Source: Datura wrightii (taxonomy: Eukaryota > Streptophyta > Magnoliopsida > Solanales > Solanaceae). From it: a DNA stretch of 64,000 bases. The notes under the pieces were generated by a model, which was not told the origin of the DNA, ran no database searches, and saw only the letters and a program-made list of their open reading frames with translations. Positions 22,625 to 35,400 of this stretch are shown piece by piece. The position numbers were made by a program, and so were the translations under genes. Within the stretch, counting starts at the first letter, position 1. Each line of letters begins with the position of its first letter. The DNA is taken from positions 55,424,501 to 55,488,500 of the forward strand of contig JASDFA010000003.1 of NCBI GenBank assembly GCA_035772735.1, given 5' to 3'.

Positions 22625-24141
22625 TGATGTTAGGCATATGTTTATGCCCATTTGTCATGTTATTACCAATATTTGATCATGTTTTGAGTTCATAATCCTT
22701 AATTTATGCTTAAATTCATGTGTGTGTGTGTGTATTTTATGCTCTAAAAAGCGATGTTTGAGTTGATTTGAGCATGAAACTAAGAAAAATGGGCTCAAAA
22801 TGATGCAAGTAATGAAGATTTGAGGAGCTGACAGGTTTGGTGCTATGGCTTGCACCCCACACCAATTCCCAAACTTTAGAGAACAAGAATCTCAATCTGG
22901 TGCTATGGCTGGTGCGCTACACCAGCCCTCAAACATCAAAGAAATTTCACTTTAAAATTTTGGCGAAATGAGTGGCGGCCCACGCCAGAGGTGTCTAGAC
23001 TTAGAGAAATATTATGAACACCGTGGCGAGATGAAGGGGGTGGTGCACTAGAGCCTATACAGAGTTGAAATTGCTAGAAATTTGACTAAGTGTATGGAGA
23101 GATAGGAGGGGCGGCGCGCCAGGGTATTTTGGGGCGAAAAATGTTGATTTTAAAGCCAATTTTTGAAGGGCGGAAGTGTAATTTGATGGTTCATCTATAA
23201 ATAGAAGTCTTAGGTCGTTTGATAAAGAGTTTTGGACTTTTGGAAGTAGTCGTTACTCACTTTTATTCCATAGTCCATTCATGAAAGCTTATAAGGCATT
23301 TGGAAGGAAGACAAAGTTCTATAACTAGGTTTTCTCTTCTTTACTTCGTATATTTGTATGATGATGACTAAGTATTTGTTTTTTTCCTTGTCTATGAGTT
23401 GCTAAACTCATATTCTAGGTTTGTGGCCATGGTGAATGGTTGATTGTTTGAAAGACTAATTAAACTTAGCTTTGGTTCTTCAATTATGGTTGTTCGTATT
23501 TATTTGTGTTAATTTATTATTTATGAGATTGATCACCTTGTAAGTGATCCATTGGCTTTCGATTGAACTTGGGAAAGGGAATCAAAAGGGTTAAAAATAA
23601 ATATGGAATGCGAATTCAAAGACCCTTGAACAGATTGGTGAGAGGATAGAAGTTTTTGTTGAGGATAGGGATATACTCTTCAACCCCATTTAGTTGAAAT
23701 ACAAGTAGGCATAACCGCCGTTTCATTGTTCTCCTATGACAATAGGGATATAGGCGTTAGGGTTCATGAAATAGTTCTTGGATGTGAGGGATAGTGACAA
23801 GAAATAGGATAGTAACTTGCAACTAACAACCATAGGAAGAATCGTGCTAGTTTAATTGCATCTAAAAATCTCAACTTGAAACCCAAGTGTCATTTCACTA
23901 GTCTTTCATCATTATCAAAATACAATCAAGCTTGTATTTATTTTTTTCAATTTTATATTTGAAGTTTTAGTAGTTTTAATTTTCCAAACCAATCTTCATT
24001 TTACTTGTTTTGTAGATTAGTGAAATCAAAGTACAACCTTATAACGATTAAATTGACAAGTCCTTTGGGTACGATATCTGGACTTTAAAATCCTATATCA
24101 CTTGATGACTACGTGTGCTTGCATGCACTTGGGCGACATCA
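22625..24141 (+). repeat. 3' LTR of element B
   Basis: 1517 bp from TGATGTTAGGCATA to GGGCGACATCA, followed at once by the target-site copy AAACC. It has the (GT)n run also present in the 5' stub, a GC-rich palindromic zone (22830-23125), a TATA box and the Athila-type end. A short terminal hairpin GGCATA-TGTT-TATGCC lies at 22633-22648. Confidence 0.9.
23196..23203 (+). promoter_or_regulatory. TATA box in the LTR of element B
   Basis: TATAAATA in the context CATCTATAAATAGAAG, about 570 bp into the LTR and just downstream of the GC-rich palindromes. It fits the RNA polymerase II start of the element transcript. Confidence 0.7.
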
Positions 24142-24146
24142 AAACC

Positions 24147-24744
24147 CCTTCATTTCCCTCTAACCAAAACCAAAATGACCTAGTATAGGAGTTAAAAGCA
24201 TAGGAAGTTATGAAACTACCCCTTGAAAAATGTAGTAAAATTATGGCGTTCAGTGCTAACGAATCGTGCAACGAGTCATCCTATCAACCCATGACTCGTG
24301 GTCTAAATTTGTGGTCACCTGGGTGACTTGAACACTTGCAGAAACTCCTACCACATATTGTCAGGATGAGACATCCTTTAATCCCATGATTCATTTATTG
24401 ACTTGTCTGTTTGGGTTTGACTTGTGTTCTTGACTATTTTAGGTTACTACAACTTTTGCTGACGAGTTGTCCTTTCTCACCACGACTCGTGGCTTGGACT
24501 CATGGTCCCTTGGAGAAAAATTTTTAAGTTGGGGGACTTTTGTTGGCTACTCAGGATGGTTCTGACCATAATTCGTGGTCTATGACATGGTAACTGGAAG
24601 GAACTTAAGAATATCTTTGTACTACCTACCATGAGTCCTCCCACGACTCGTGGTGGGGGTTGCACTGAGGAAAAAAAATTAAATTCCTATTGGTTATCTG
24701 ATTCATGTTTAGGATATGATTTTAGGGACTTTATGGGTGTTATA
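24147..24744 (-). repeat. LTR remnant, minus orientation, right part
   Basis: It continues the LTR of 14310-15071 after element B. It contains CCTTCATTTCCCTCTAACC, several ACGACTCGT-type motifs (24270-24650), and ends TTTATGGGTGTTATA, the decayed U3 start on the minus strand. It abuts a broken RNase H fragment, so it looks like a solo or truncated LTR inserted into older pol sequence. Confidence 0.55.
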
Positions 24745-24761
24745 GATTTGAATCTCATTTT

Positions 24762-25325
24762 TTGAATACATATTATGAGTTGTTGTGATCAGTGAAGATA
24801 TCACAATGCTCATCATACGAATAATGACGCCAAATCTTCATTGTAAATACCATAATGGCTAACTCCAAATCATGAGTCAGATAATTCTTCTCATGCTTCA
24901 TCAATTGACATGAAAAATAGGCAATTAACTTATTCTCTTATCAACACACAATGTAATAGAACTCTCTAGGTATCATAATACATCACATAGCCTCCAGATC
25001 CTAAAGGCAGAGTCAATATAGGAGCTACGTTTAACCTTACTTTATGCTCTTGAAAACTCTTTTCATATGCCTTAAACCACTGAAATTGAATCTTAGCATT
25101 CATTTAAGTCAACTTGGTGAGTGATGCAGCTATGGATGAAAAACTTCCCACAAATTTTTGGTTGTAACTATCCAAAACCAAAATGATATGAATGTTCGCA
25201 GCATTCATGGGCCTTGACCAGTCCTTCACTGCTTCAATCTTTTGATGATCAACCTGTATATCATCCCTAAACACCATGTAACCCAATAACAGCACAGAGT
25301 TAAGCCAAAATTCATACTTAAAGAA
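24762..25325 (-). pseudogene. pol: Ty3 pol fragment (end of RT and RNase H)
   Basis: On the minus strand the C-terminal RT text VDHQKIEAVKDWSRPMNAAN is followed by SSIAASLTKLT and the RNase H stretch FKAYEKSFQEHKVRLNVAPI, then HCDIFTDHNNS near 24800. The sequence stops inside RNase H at the LTR junction. Upstream RT is missing as well. It is more diverged from elements A, C and K than they are from one another, and it has several stops. Confidence 0.8.
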
Positions 25326-26804
25326 TTCTCATATTGTTCATTCTCTTTACTTTTAGATCCTTAGGTTTAATTGTATTGAATAAAATTTCTTGTAACTGGG
25401 GGATATTATGTATCAATTAAGTTATGTATCTAACAACAAGTATCATAAATTTTACTTGCTCTAGTCATGTCATCATAATTCCATAAGAATCGACTCAGTC
25501 ATGCTAAGATCATTAATACAATAGTACCTTCTCATGGAGGCACTTTGTTATAGCTCTACACCTTTACTTTAACTGTAGGGTTTGTTTCATGAGATAATAG
25601 GAATTCATTTGAGGCTAATCTCAGTGAACGCAGGTTAATTCCAAAATATTTTTATTGCCAAATAGATTGCAAAGAACATTTGGGATTTCAACATCTATTC
25701 TTTTCAAAACATGACTCAAAGTCTTTTTCGAACATTTGAAATACTTAAAAATGCCAAAGTATTTCTCAAGTATATCAAAGCATTTATCAAATGAGAATTT
25801 AGAACTCATGATTGCGACAAGTAGTATTTCAAACCATTTAGCTCTTAAAAGCATAAATACCAGTCAATATAAATAACTCAGACCAAATAAAACTTCAATG
25901 TAGTACACTTTTTAAATAATTTAAAACATTTATTCAAATCACCTCGCGTACTCTTAGCTCAACATAAGTTTTTATAAATGTATAACATTTTTGTTTCAAG
26001 TATCATTTCTTCTTCAAGTTCCAAACAAGATTATCTATTTTCCAAAATTTATTTATAAAATCAAATGACACTCATATGCAGTCCATTTTTAACATATGAT
26101 GGCGTATACACTCACTAGCCCTACAAACATAAACTCATATTTACAATCTTTATGCATAGAAATATATTTAGAGAAAACACCTCAATAGAGCTCTTAACTC
26201 CAAATTTTCATCTGACACTCCAACATTCTTAACACAATAACCTGTGCTTCAATATATCCTAATGTACTTAAACTACATTTTACAACACATATTCACCAAT
26301 AACACTTCATAACTAGTCTATTCGACTCATTCGAGTATTTAGTACTTAGGCTTAAAGTCACTTAAATACCCAATTATCTGATTAAGGTGAATTTTTGACT
26401 TTTTTTACTTTTTTTCATTCAATAGTTAAGTTTATCACATTTATTGGAATTATTAGAGATTTAAAAAAATTTCATTTATATCAAATCATCACTATTGATC
26501 TCTTTCTACATTCAAGAACCTTAGTTCAATAACACTTATTTCAAAAACTAGTAAAAGAACTCACATCAAATGGTGATTTCTACTGTATAAATGTAATTAA
26601 ATCTAGGATAAAATAGTTACCTCTTTTTCTCAAACCCCTAACTTGAGCTCATTTGAAACTCCTTGAACATAGGAGTAATGCCAATTGATTTTAATCCATA
26701 ACAATGTTAACACAAACGTCTTGGTTGATCCCCCTCCCCTCTCTCTCCCTCTCTCTCTTTGGAAATAAAAACATCTTCAAAAATGAAGCATTATTCTCTC
26801 TCCT
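25326..26804. other. AT-rich stretch, unassigned
   Basis: No gene, RNA gene or clear repeat boundary is visible. A CT-rich microsatellite (CTCTCTCCCTCTCTCTC) lies at about 26740-26757. It may be decayed LTR or host spacer DNA. The last bases, CTCCT at 26800-26804, match the right flank of the next solo LTR. Confidence 0.5.
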
Positions 26805-29800
26805 TGTAATGACCTGCATGGTTATTTTGTGTTTTAGACTTCTTTTCTCTAATTTGATCATCCTTGTAGCTTTTTTTTTGTTTATGACTTGCTGAGATGG
26901 GTGACACAGTTCTAGGTAGGGTATATTCTAGAGAAGAATTACAGTTTTAGAAGTTTAGAATTTAAAAAGTTTGATCAAAGACAACATTTTGGGTTAACAA
27001 GGTCAAATTTGAATTTTGATAGCTACATAAGGTCTGAATGGTGATTTATGACTTATTCATATGTTTTGCATGGATCTCAAGGTGTTGGGAGTGATTTAGA
27101 TTATTGGTTGAGTTTCTAGTTAAGTATAAAAATGTGAGTTGATTACAGTCAAGATTTGGTCAAGACGACCTCAGGTTGGAGATTTGATAATTTTGAAAAA
27201 TCCAAAATGTGTTTTAGTAATGGTTTGCACGAGGTCTTAGATGAGTTTAAAATGCTATTTCAGAGTTTTGGTGTTGGTTGATGCAGTAGCTGATGGTGCA
27301 GCTGCTTTCCTTCTTTGCATTTTCAAGGTCATGTTCGCAATTGCGAAGAGTAATTTATGATGTACCTAGGGTTTGGTAAGTGAAGTGAAGGACCATGAGG
27401 AGTCTGGCCTAGTCAGGTTATCTTTCATGTTCATGAACAGCAACATCGTGATCGTGATGGTTGGGTTTGGGTTGGCGTCTCACGTTCATGAAATGGTGTT
27501 GCATTCGCGATGAACTATTAGTACCTCAGCAGAATAAAATTTCATTTTGAACCAATTATTCTTATTTCGAGTTTGGAAGTGAGAGACCTCAGATTTGGGC
27601 AGTTTTAAATATGATCTTCATGATTTGACTCGAGGTAAGATTCTAACCTTGATTTTAATTTTTTTCCTTTTATTCCATCGATTATTTGCATTTTAAATTC
27701 ATTTTTGGGTGTTAGAAATTGGGAATTTTCATCTTAGATCTAGACATCATATTTTTATCAATCTGGAAGTTTAATCAGTTTTGATTTTTCAAAAAATTTA
27801 AGACTTGAGAGCCTTGTGCTATGAGCAAAACGATTTTAACATAAAATTAGAGTTTTAACCTTAGAGGCTTGGTTTGACTTTTTAGATCTGGGATGGAAAT
27901 ATAGCAATATTGTCACGACCTGGGCATGGACCCCACCGTGATGCTGGACCTAGAATCATGAATGGCTCCAAGATAACCCATGCCACATACATAGCATATT
28001 CTAGAGCATAAACTAAGCGGAAAGAAAATCATGAACATAACATAAGTGGATGATTGAATATCATAAAGCATAAGAGTAGACAGCAAGTCAACAATGTTGA
28101 ACCATCTAATACATAACTGTCTGAAAAGCCTCTAGTCATAGACGAGCAAATGGGACAACACCCCCAACTATCTCTACTAATGTTCTGAAAACTGAAAGTC
28201 ATAACAAAGAAACATATGACAAAATGGATGTCCTCGGATCATGAGGACTCACCAAAACATTAATTGGATTGATTTGAAATGGGAACAAAGCAAATGTTGG
28301 GGTTGAGACTGTCAAATGAACCTATATCATGAGATGATATAGCATAGAAGTAAGTAGTCAGTACTTTGAATGTACTGAGTATGTAGGTTAAGTAAAACAG
28401 GCTAGTAAATCAATAATCTGAAATCATGAGTATAAAGTAAGCTTCGTTGTGAGAGTAAGCAAAACATGCTTAAATCATGATCATGAGATAGACGTAAACA
28501 TGAGTTATTTAGCATAAGATAAAACACAATGACCCATGATTTTGAAAGTAAAATCATGTGATTAATCATGTTTGAAAACGTAAGTAAAAGATAATAATCT
28601 AATCAATATGTCAATCATAATATAAAACATGATATCATATATCCTATACATGAATAATTTGAAACATGAGGAATAGTGGGAGACTTCACCATAACCGACA
28701 CTATCATGAATGAGCACATGATGCCCCAACTATCTCGCTCAAGTGGATAGAGCCGTTCTAAGCCTTGTCAGGGCAAAGAATGATAATGACGTGATATCAC
28801 TCGTGAGCGTGAGCCTAGTACCGTAAGGGAGACACTCTCAACTGGAGAGGACCCCTTAGGGTAGGGGCAAGGGAGACACTCTTTACTGGCAAGGACCCCT
28901 TATTCTACAGTAGCACATAGTTCTGAGACCTGGGTGTGCTGAACCCCAGCCTACTTGGTGCTAGGTACTACTCCCAAAACATGCATCTTGGTCGTAGGCA
29001 TATTCATGAAACATACTTGGTTTTTCATGGGCTAGTTAGAAAACATGAAAATCATAATCATACTTATCATACGTGAACTAGCCATGAAAATAATGCCACT
29101 GAAATAGCCATGACAAGTAAACTTGAGATTCATAAGATACATGCATACTTGAATAAATCTTCGTAACTTGAAATTATAGGTTCATAAGCTTGAAATTAAT
29201 AATATCATACCTAATTGAGTATAATCATCATAAACTTGAAATGATAGATTCATGAGAGATCTTAGTAAAAAATGATTCATTCATAATCATAAGTCATGGA
29301 CTGAATCATAGTAAATCATAAGAAATTTCATGAGAATTGGGTCTAACTCAAGAATTCATAAGATCAAGCTTGGAGACTTAAATGCATGAATTAGAGATGA
29401 AATTGGGCATGAGGGTGGAAGAAATCCCCTATTCATGGCCCTATATACCTGGGCTTGAAGAATCCTTAACTTGATTTGGAGACCCAAGGGAAATTGAGAA
29501 GAAAGGGATGAAGAACCCTAGCCTTACCTTGAGAGGATTTGATTTTCACTTGGAGGTGTTAGAAATAGAATGAGGGTTATGAATGAATGAATCCTAGAAT
29601 ATACCCTCTTCGGAGCTCAAAACAACTTAGTTAAGGAGTTAAGTACATTGGAAGTATGGAAATACCCTTAATGACTCGCCTGAAAATTTGACTCTTCCAG
29701 AACTAACGAATAACCTAAAGATATATTAGTACTCTTAATGGGTCGTTAACACCACACATTACCACTAGCAATAATTTCCAACTTTCTGGTCTTTTATTGA

Positions 29801-31488
29801 CTCCTTCACTTAACGATTCATCAACACACTTAAGGGATCTTTCCACTAGCCTTTAAGACTCTATGGAACTCAACTTTTCACCAAATTATTTCACCTAACA
29901 GGTCACTTAACGACCCATCAAGTTACTTAACGAGTGACTTGACAGTTCTTCCTACGACTTGGTGCAAGTTTTTCTATTTTCTTCATATCATGCCTTGGGT
30001 CTGATCTTAAGGACTTTTGGGGTGTTAAACATATGGGTTTCGATGGATTCATATTCTTATGTATATTACATATTTGAACGTATTGGAATCATTTTATGTC
30101 TTTGAGAAAGGAAAAGTCATAATTTGGTCATTTGGGCTTCAATTTGAGGCAAGCTGAGACTTTCTAGACTTTATGAAGTGTTTATATCCGTAAAGGCTTA
30201 ATTGATAAGTAAAAGATAATGGAGGTCCCGTATAAGTAAGATGACGAAAATTTATATGGGTACTTATGCCATGCTATAGATAGATTATCAAATATTTTCA
30301 TGCTTGATGATACTGTGACTAATTGAACACGATTCTTGAAGTGATAACTAAATTGTGACTTATTTGCTCACTTGATTTTTCACTCCTTATTTCTCATTTA
30401 TTTGATTTAGAAATACTTTATGACTATCTTTGTTGAAATTCTTATGTGTTGTATTCGCGTTGAAATGATATTCTTTGTACTTGAAATTTGTTAGTGAACC
30501 TTGATGCCTGATAAAGGATGAAAAAGGAATGATAGTGCTATTAGAGGCTAAATTGCCCAGTAAAGGGTGGAATGAAGTGATATTGCCTGATAAAGGATCA
30601 ACAAGATTATTCTCGATAAAGGGTTATACATTATTGGATGGATATTTAGACATTAATACATTGGTGTCACCCAGGGCTTTTGGTAAAGGATGGGTATATA
30701 GACCTCATAAGTCCACCACGGGTCATGTCATCTTACTAGAAGGAGCAAGTGTAACTTGTTACAGATTATTAGTCTTTGCATTAATGTGCATCTAATTTGT
30801 TGAGGTGTTAAAACCAGTAAGCTAAAGTTGACTTTACTTTTTTCCTACTGGATTGACTTGATTGGTTGAGCTCATAATAAATATTTGAATCAATCTATAT
30901 TTACTTCTTTTGATTGATTTGACTTTGAATATTTAAATATTCATGCACTGTGACTGGTTATTCAATTGTTGAGATTCTTTATTATGCCTTGATTGATCTA
31001 AATACTTAAAGTGTGGAGGTAGCATTGGTGGGACCAACCCTCGCTCTCACTTTATATAAGGCTGGTAAATGATGTTGCTAAATACATGTATTTTTCTTAC
31101 TCATTCTTTTTGTTGCACCTTTTTGTGTGAAGATTCTTTTACTAGTACCAGTCAAGATGAGGAGACACTCCTTACTGAGATTACCAGCCGGAGTTGTCAG
31201 GGTGAGCTTCTTGTCTGATCAACAACATTGAAATCTACTGATCAGTTTCTTCCTGTCTTTTATTTTTTGACAGATGTATTGACATTTATTCCAGTCATAA
31301 TCATATTTAGAAGTTCTTAAACTCATTACATCGGTTCTAGGAATTTATGGATTGCCAATTTGCTAACTATTGGTGTTTCTCTTTTACTTCTACATTTAAT
31401 TCGCTAAAAATGGACTTAGTAATGTAATTGGCTCGCTTACGAAATTTGGATAGGTGCTATCATAGCTTAGAATTTTTGGATCATGACA
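26805..31488 (+). repeat. Solo LTR (TGTAATGACC type) interrupted by a second solo LTR
   Basis: It begins TGTAATGACCTGC and ends GGATCATGACA. From memory this start and the GGATAGGTGCTATCATAG text near the end belong to a very common Solanaceae Ty3 LTR. Flanks are CTCCT (left) and CTCCC (right), a near-perfect 5-bp duplication, and no internal region is present, so it is a solo LTR. Without the insertion at 27911 it is about 2.56 kb. The frame at 30529-30795 is LTR text with internal 'gataaagg' repetitions, not a gene. Confidence 0.8.
27911..30029 (-). repeat. Solo LTR nested in the solo LTR, minus orientation
   Basis: 2119 bp, TGTCACGACCTGGG to GGGGTGTTAAA in plus-strand reading, the same style of ends as the LTR of element A. 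Flanks AATAT (27906-27910) and CATAT (30030-30034) fit a duplication with one change. The host LTR reads on smoothly across it (ATAGCAATAT joined to GGGTTTCG). Confidence 0.8.
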
Positions 31489-31785
31489 CTCCCCTAAGCC
31501 CTTCTTATTATTTCACTGGGGCACATCATTTGACCAAAAAAGTAGGGATTATCTCAACTTAATATATCATTAGTTCTTCTCTTTATTTTCTCAATTTCAT
31601 TCCAATACAAATATACCAGTTGCACATAGAAAGTTCTCGATCAATTTATTTTTAGTTATTTGGCAAAACTTATATTCCCTCCTTTTTATTTAACTTAATT
31701 TGAAGAACAACTTCTCTACCAATCAAGTATGATAACTTAGAATTCTTTTCACTTCACTTTCTCTCACATTTTTTTGTCGCAATTA
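31489..31785. other. AT-rich stretch, nothing recognised
   Basis: Short AT-rich sequence between the solo LTR and the RNase H fragment. I see no feature in it. Confidence 0.5.
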
Positions 31786-32105
31786 GGAATTGGAGTGGTT
31801 TTCGAAAATGAAAACAGACACCTGATTCTAGGCTACACGAAGGGACTCCCCTTGATAATGAATACCATAACAGAACGTATTTCTATAAGGACACCCCTTG
31901 TTCATCAAACAAACAACTACTGGAAATATGCATAGATTCTAAAGAAGTAATACACCTACTCATCAATCCTAGTGACACTTACACAGATTTATTAAATGAA
32001 TGCATGTTATTATTGAAGAGATTAGGGGATGCATCTGTTAGATATAGCTACAAAAAGCAAAATCAAGTGGTGGACTTCCTAATAAAGAAGGAATCTAAAA
32101 GGTAG
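31786..32105 (+). pseudogene. RNase H-like (RVT_3 type) fragment, broken
   Basis: The first part reads GIGVVFENENRHLILGYTKG, then, one frame over from about 31920, LLEICIDSKEVIHLLINPSD, LLLKRLGDASVRYSYKKQNQ and VVDFLIKKE before a TAG. Spacing and text match the plant RNase H-like domain (glycine-rich first strand, IDSKE with the catalytic Asp, late conserved Asp near QVVDFL) found at the end of LINE elements and in stand-alone host genes. There are one or more frameshifts and no first exon, so it is a pseudogene fragment. LINE tail or host gene copy cannot be told apart here. Confidence 0.72.
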
Positions 32106-32402
32106 ATAAAAGAAGAATAGGGCTGGGCATAAATACCAAAAGTTTAAAAAATCAGATCTAATCAAACTAATTCGATTCTCCAATCTTTGTTTTCGAATTG
32201 GTTTTGAGTTTTTTCAATGATTTGGTTCTTTGATTCGGTGTTCGATGTTAGGGTATCGATTCTCCAAAATTTTATTAGAGATATTTTAAAATGATATTAT
32301 AAATTGGTAATAGTCTATCATGGCATAAAACTTTTGAACACCAAAGCCCATATAGTTTATTTACGCTGGTATCACCAACACGCCATTCACCCTTCCTAAA
32401 AT
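32106..32402. other. AT-rich stretch, possible DNA-transposon scrap
   Basis: It starts with AGGGCTGGGCATAAATACC and continues with a run of 'aatcaaactaattcgattctcc' and 'tttgattcggtgttcg' phrases. Such text is common at the ends of plant hAT-like or MITE sequences, but I cannot find the opposite terminal repeat. No gene. Confidence 0.3.
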
Positions 32403-35400
32403 TGCAATACCCCAAAGGTTCCTAAGACTGGATGAGAGGATTGAAAATGAGTTCAGCAAAACATCTCCATTTTTGCCTCAGTACGACTCAACCTATGAGT
32501 CGTAGGTTGGTAGTATGAATCGTAGGAAGACCCATGGATCAGGTTAGAGATATTTGTGTTCCCCAGACCACGAGTCCCCACTACGAGTCGTAGTATGTGG
32601 GTATGACCCGTGATTAAGAGTCATAGCACATCTTCAGAGCTATTCAGTGATTGATGGTACGAGTGATGGTACAACTCGTAGAACTGTGTTGCGGATCATA
32701 GTAAGTGTTATACCTCATGAACCCAAGGATCAGACCCGGGAGTCGAAACGGTGAAAAATTGATTTTTTGCACCAAATCACAGAACGATCCATGAAGTGGC
32801 TCGTGAGGAGTGACCACGAGTCGTGAAGTGTTTTGTGGTCAAGAAGGATGATAGAATGGTATGGGGGTCACCACGGGGATGACCACGAGTTGTGGTCAGG
32901 ACACACGACTCGTGAGGTCACTCGTGGCCTAGACTAGTTATTTAGCTAGGATAGTTGGGTAGTGGAGACCACGGATGGTGACCACGAGTTTTGGTCACTC
33001 ACCACGATCCGTGGTATCCTCCATGGGGTTCCATAGTGAAATTTTGATGGTGTACCTCATGACTCCAGGCTACGAGTCATTAGCCCTGGTCACGAGTCAT
33101 CCAGTCCCTCTTGGGGACTGGCAGTCAGCTAAATTCTACGATTCTAGTAAGGGCTTTTACGTAATTCCTAAGTCCTACGACCCTAAACTACGTAATGTTA
33201 GCTTATGAAAGGTGGGTTTTTAGAGAGATAATCTATTCTAACTCTTCATTCAGGCATGCAAGAGTATAGAGAGGTGACCAAAGGTGATTCAAGGCTTCTC
33301 TCTTCAAATCCTTCCAATTTCTTCTTGGGAATTCAAGGGAGATTAAGAATCAGTTGTTTTCAGGTATGTAAGGCTACCAATGGGTGTTTTCTTTCACACC
33401 CATGCCAATTCTCTATGATTTCATGAAAATTCTATCGAAATTTATGGGGTTTTGAAATAGATTTATATAAAAGCTAATGAATGTCAATGGGCTTTGTGAT
33501 TTTTTAATATTATAATATTCTAAGGGTTTTTGATCAACTTTTATGATTTAAATTATTTATAATGTTATCTATTTTGATTTAATTTGAATTTAGCCTAATC
33601 ATGCGTGACCCATGATGAATCGACTTATGATCTATTTTTCCATAAATGATGTTTACAAGCCCAGCATGAATTATGATTTTAAAATTTGATTTAATCAATC
33701 ACCCATCATGATTTTTATGAATTTCAATCTATATGCAAGACCTACAAGTATGTATGAACTTTATGATTCATGAAGTATGTTTTGGCTGACTCGCGGGTCC
33801 TATGTCATGACTAGTTCACGTATGTACAAGAATGTTTATGATTATCATAATTTAACTAGCCCATTAATTCATGTATGTTATACCATAAGAAATATATATA
33901 TATTTTGGGAGTAGTATCGAACACCGAGTAGGTTCGGGGCTCAGGTTAAGCCCCGGATCTCATAAACTGCGTTCCCCCGTAAGTATGTTGGGACCTCCTT
34001 TGCGACTGTCCTCGGCCCAAATGGCCCTTTTCATGGTGATATCACGCCCTTCATGGTTCTACCCTTGGAAAGGTATGAACGGCCTCCCGACTAGGTTTAC
34101 AGGTCGGACTTCATGTGTGCTCATATTGGGTATGTCGATTAAGAGAATCTCCCACTGTTCCTCATGATTTATGCATCTTTATGATTATGTATATTGGCTC
34201 AAGTCATGTTTAGTAAAGCTTTTCTCTTATGATTATGATTACAATTGTATTACGAATGTTGTGAAAACCTTGAGCCTTATGTTATGTTACGATGTTTATG
34301 ATATGAGCATGATTTCCTACTCTTATGATCATTTATGTGTTTTAAATAGTTGAAAATGTCCGTTTTACTTACATTGCATACTCATTACATTCCACGTATT
34401 AATAACATACTTCCTATGTTGTATCTTTTCATGATACAGGACCCAGCTCTCAGGCTCACCCTCCTCAGTAGCTCTTCAGGGTTTGCTATCAGCTTATTTG
34501 GTGAATCCTCATGTTCCGAGGGCCATATGTTCAGAATCTATTGTTCTCTTTCAGTTTTAGTATCATAGGGTTAGTTGGGGTATTGTTCCATCAACCCATC
34601 CTTCATGATTAAAGGCTTTTCAGTCAATCAGTTGTATTTAGCCGTCATCGATAATTCATATATTGTCTTCTCTTTGTTATTATGTTATGATTTTTTTTAT
34701 GTTAAGTCTTCCTCTTATGTGAATGAATTAGATGTATGCTCATGCCATGAGTCGACTTGGGGTCTCTCGGGGCTCCTTGTCCCGTGTCTACGGTCTGAGT
34801 GTACGTCCAGATCATGACAGTAAGATTCATGGAAATATTTAGAGGGTTGGAGGTATTGTACCTGGTTAGTACGGAAGGATACGGTGAGTTGTAAGAGGAT
34901 TGTGCGACTCGTGGTACGGTTCGTGATAGTTGGCAGATCAGTTTTTCTTGCGAATTCATTAAGGGTATTCCTGTAAATCCTAAGCTCCCAAGCCCTAAAC
35001 TACATTGTTTTAAGCCCTGAAAGGAGTGTATAAGGGAGTTTAACCTATTCTAGTTCATTCAACTCCCATGCATGCAAATTTAGAGGGTTCCATTGAAGAT
35101 CAATCTTAGAAATCCTTCAATTCTCCTCCAAATCTCTTGGGCATTCCAAGTCAAGCTAAGAATCAGATTACCCAGGTATGTAGGGTCATGAATGAGAGTT
35201 TTCTTTCACTCTCATACCCAAATCTCTCCTCAAGTTGATGAATTCAAGTGTTAATTCAAGTGTATGATCTTATGGGGTTTTATCCCAATTTTTCATGAAA
35301 TTCTTCCTGATTTATTCATGGGTCAATTCCATTCATATTTCAAAACTAATTTTATGATATATGGGCAGATTGTGTATTTATTTCGATTATTATTTTATGA

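Larger units (their letters stand above)
15072..24141 (+). mobile_element. Element B: Athila-type retrotransposon lacking RT, RNase H and integrase
   Basis: A 9.07 kb plus-strand element flanked by a perfect 5-bp duplication AAACC (15067-15071 and 24142-24146). The 3' LTR is whole (1517 bp). The 5' LTR survives only as its first 126 bp. Gag-protease is followed directly by a noncoding segment, a promoter-like stretch and a 3' ORF in the env position; no pol domain beyond protease exists anywhere inside. Gag and protease match the Athila group (ALCDLGAS-type protease). The element is defective on its own. The pol loss may be recent or a lineage feature, because element F lacks the same part. 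Confidence 0.88.

Noticed and set aside
30529..30795. 88-codon frame with internal repetition
   Set aside because: It is part of the solo LTR at 26805-31488; the repeated 'gataaagg' words belong to that LTR.
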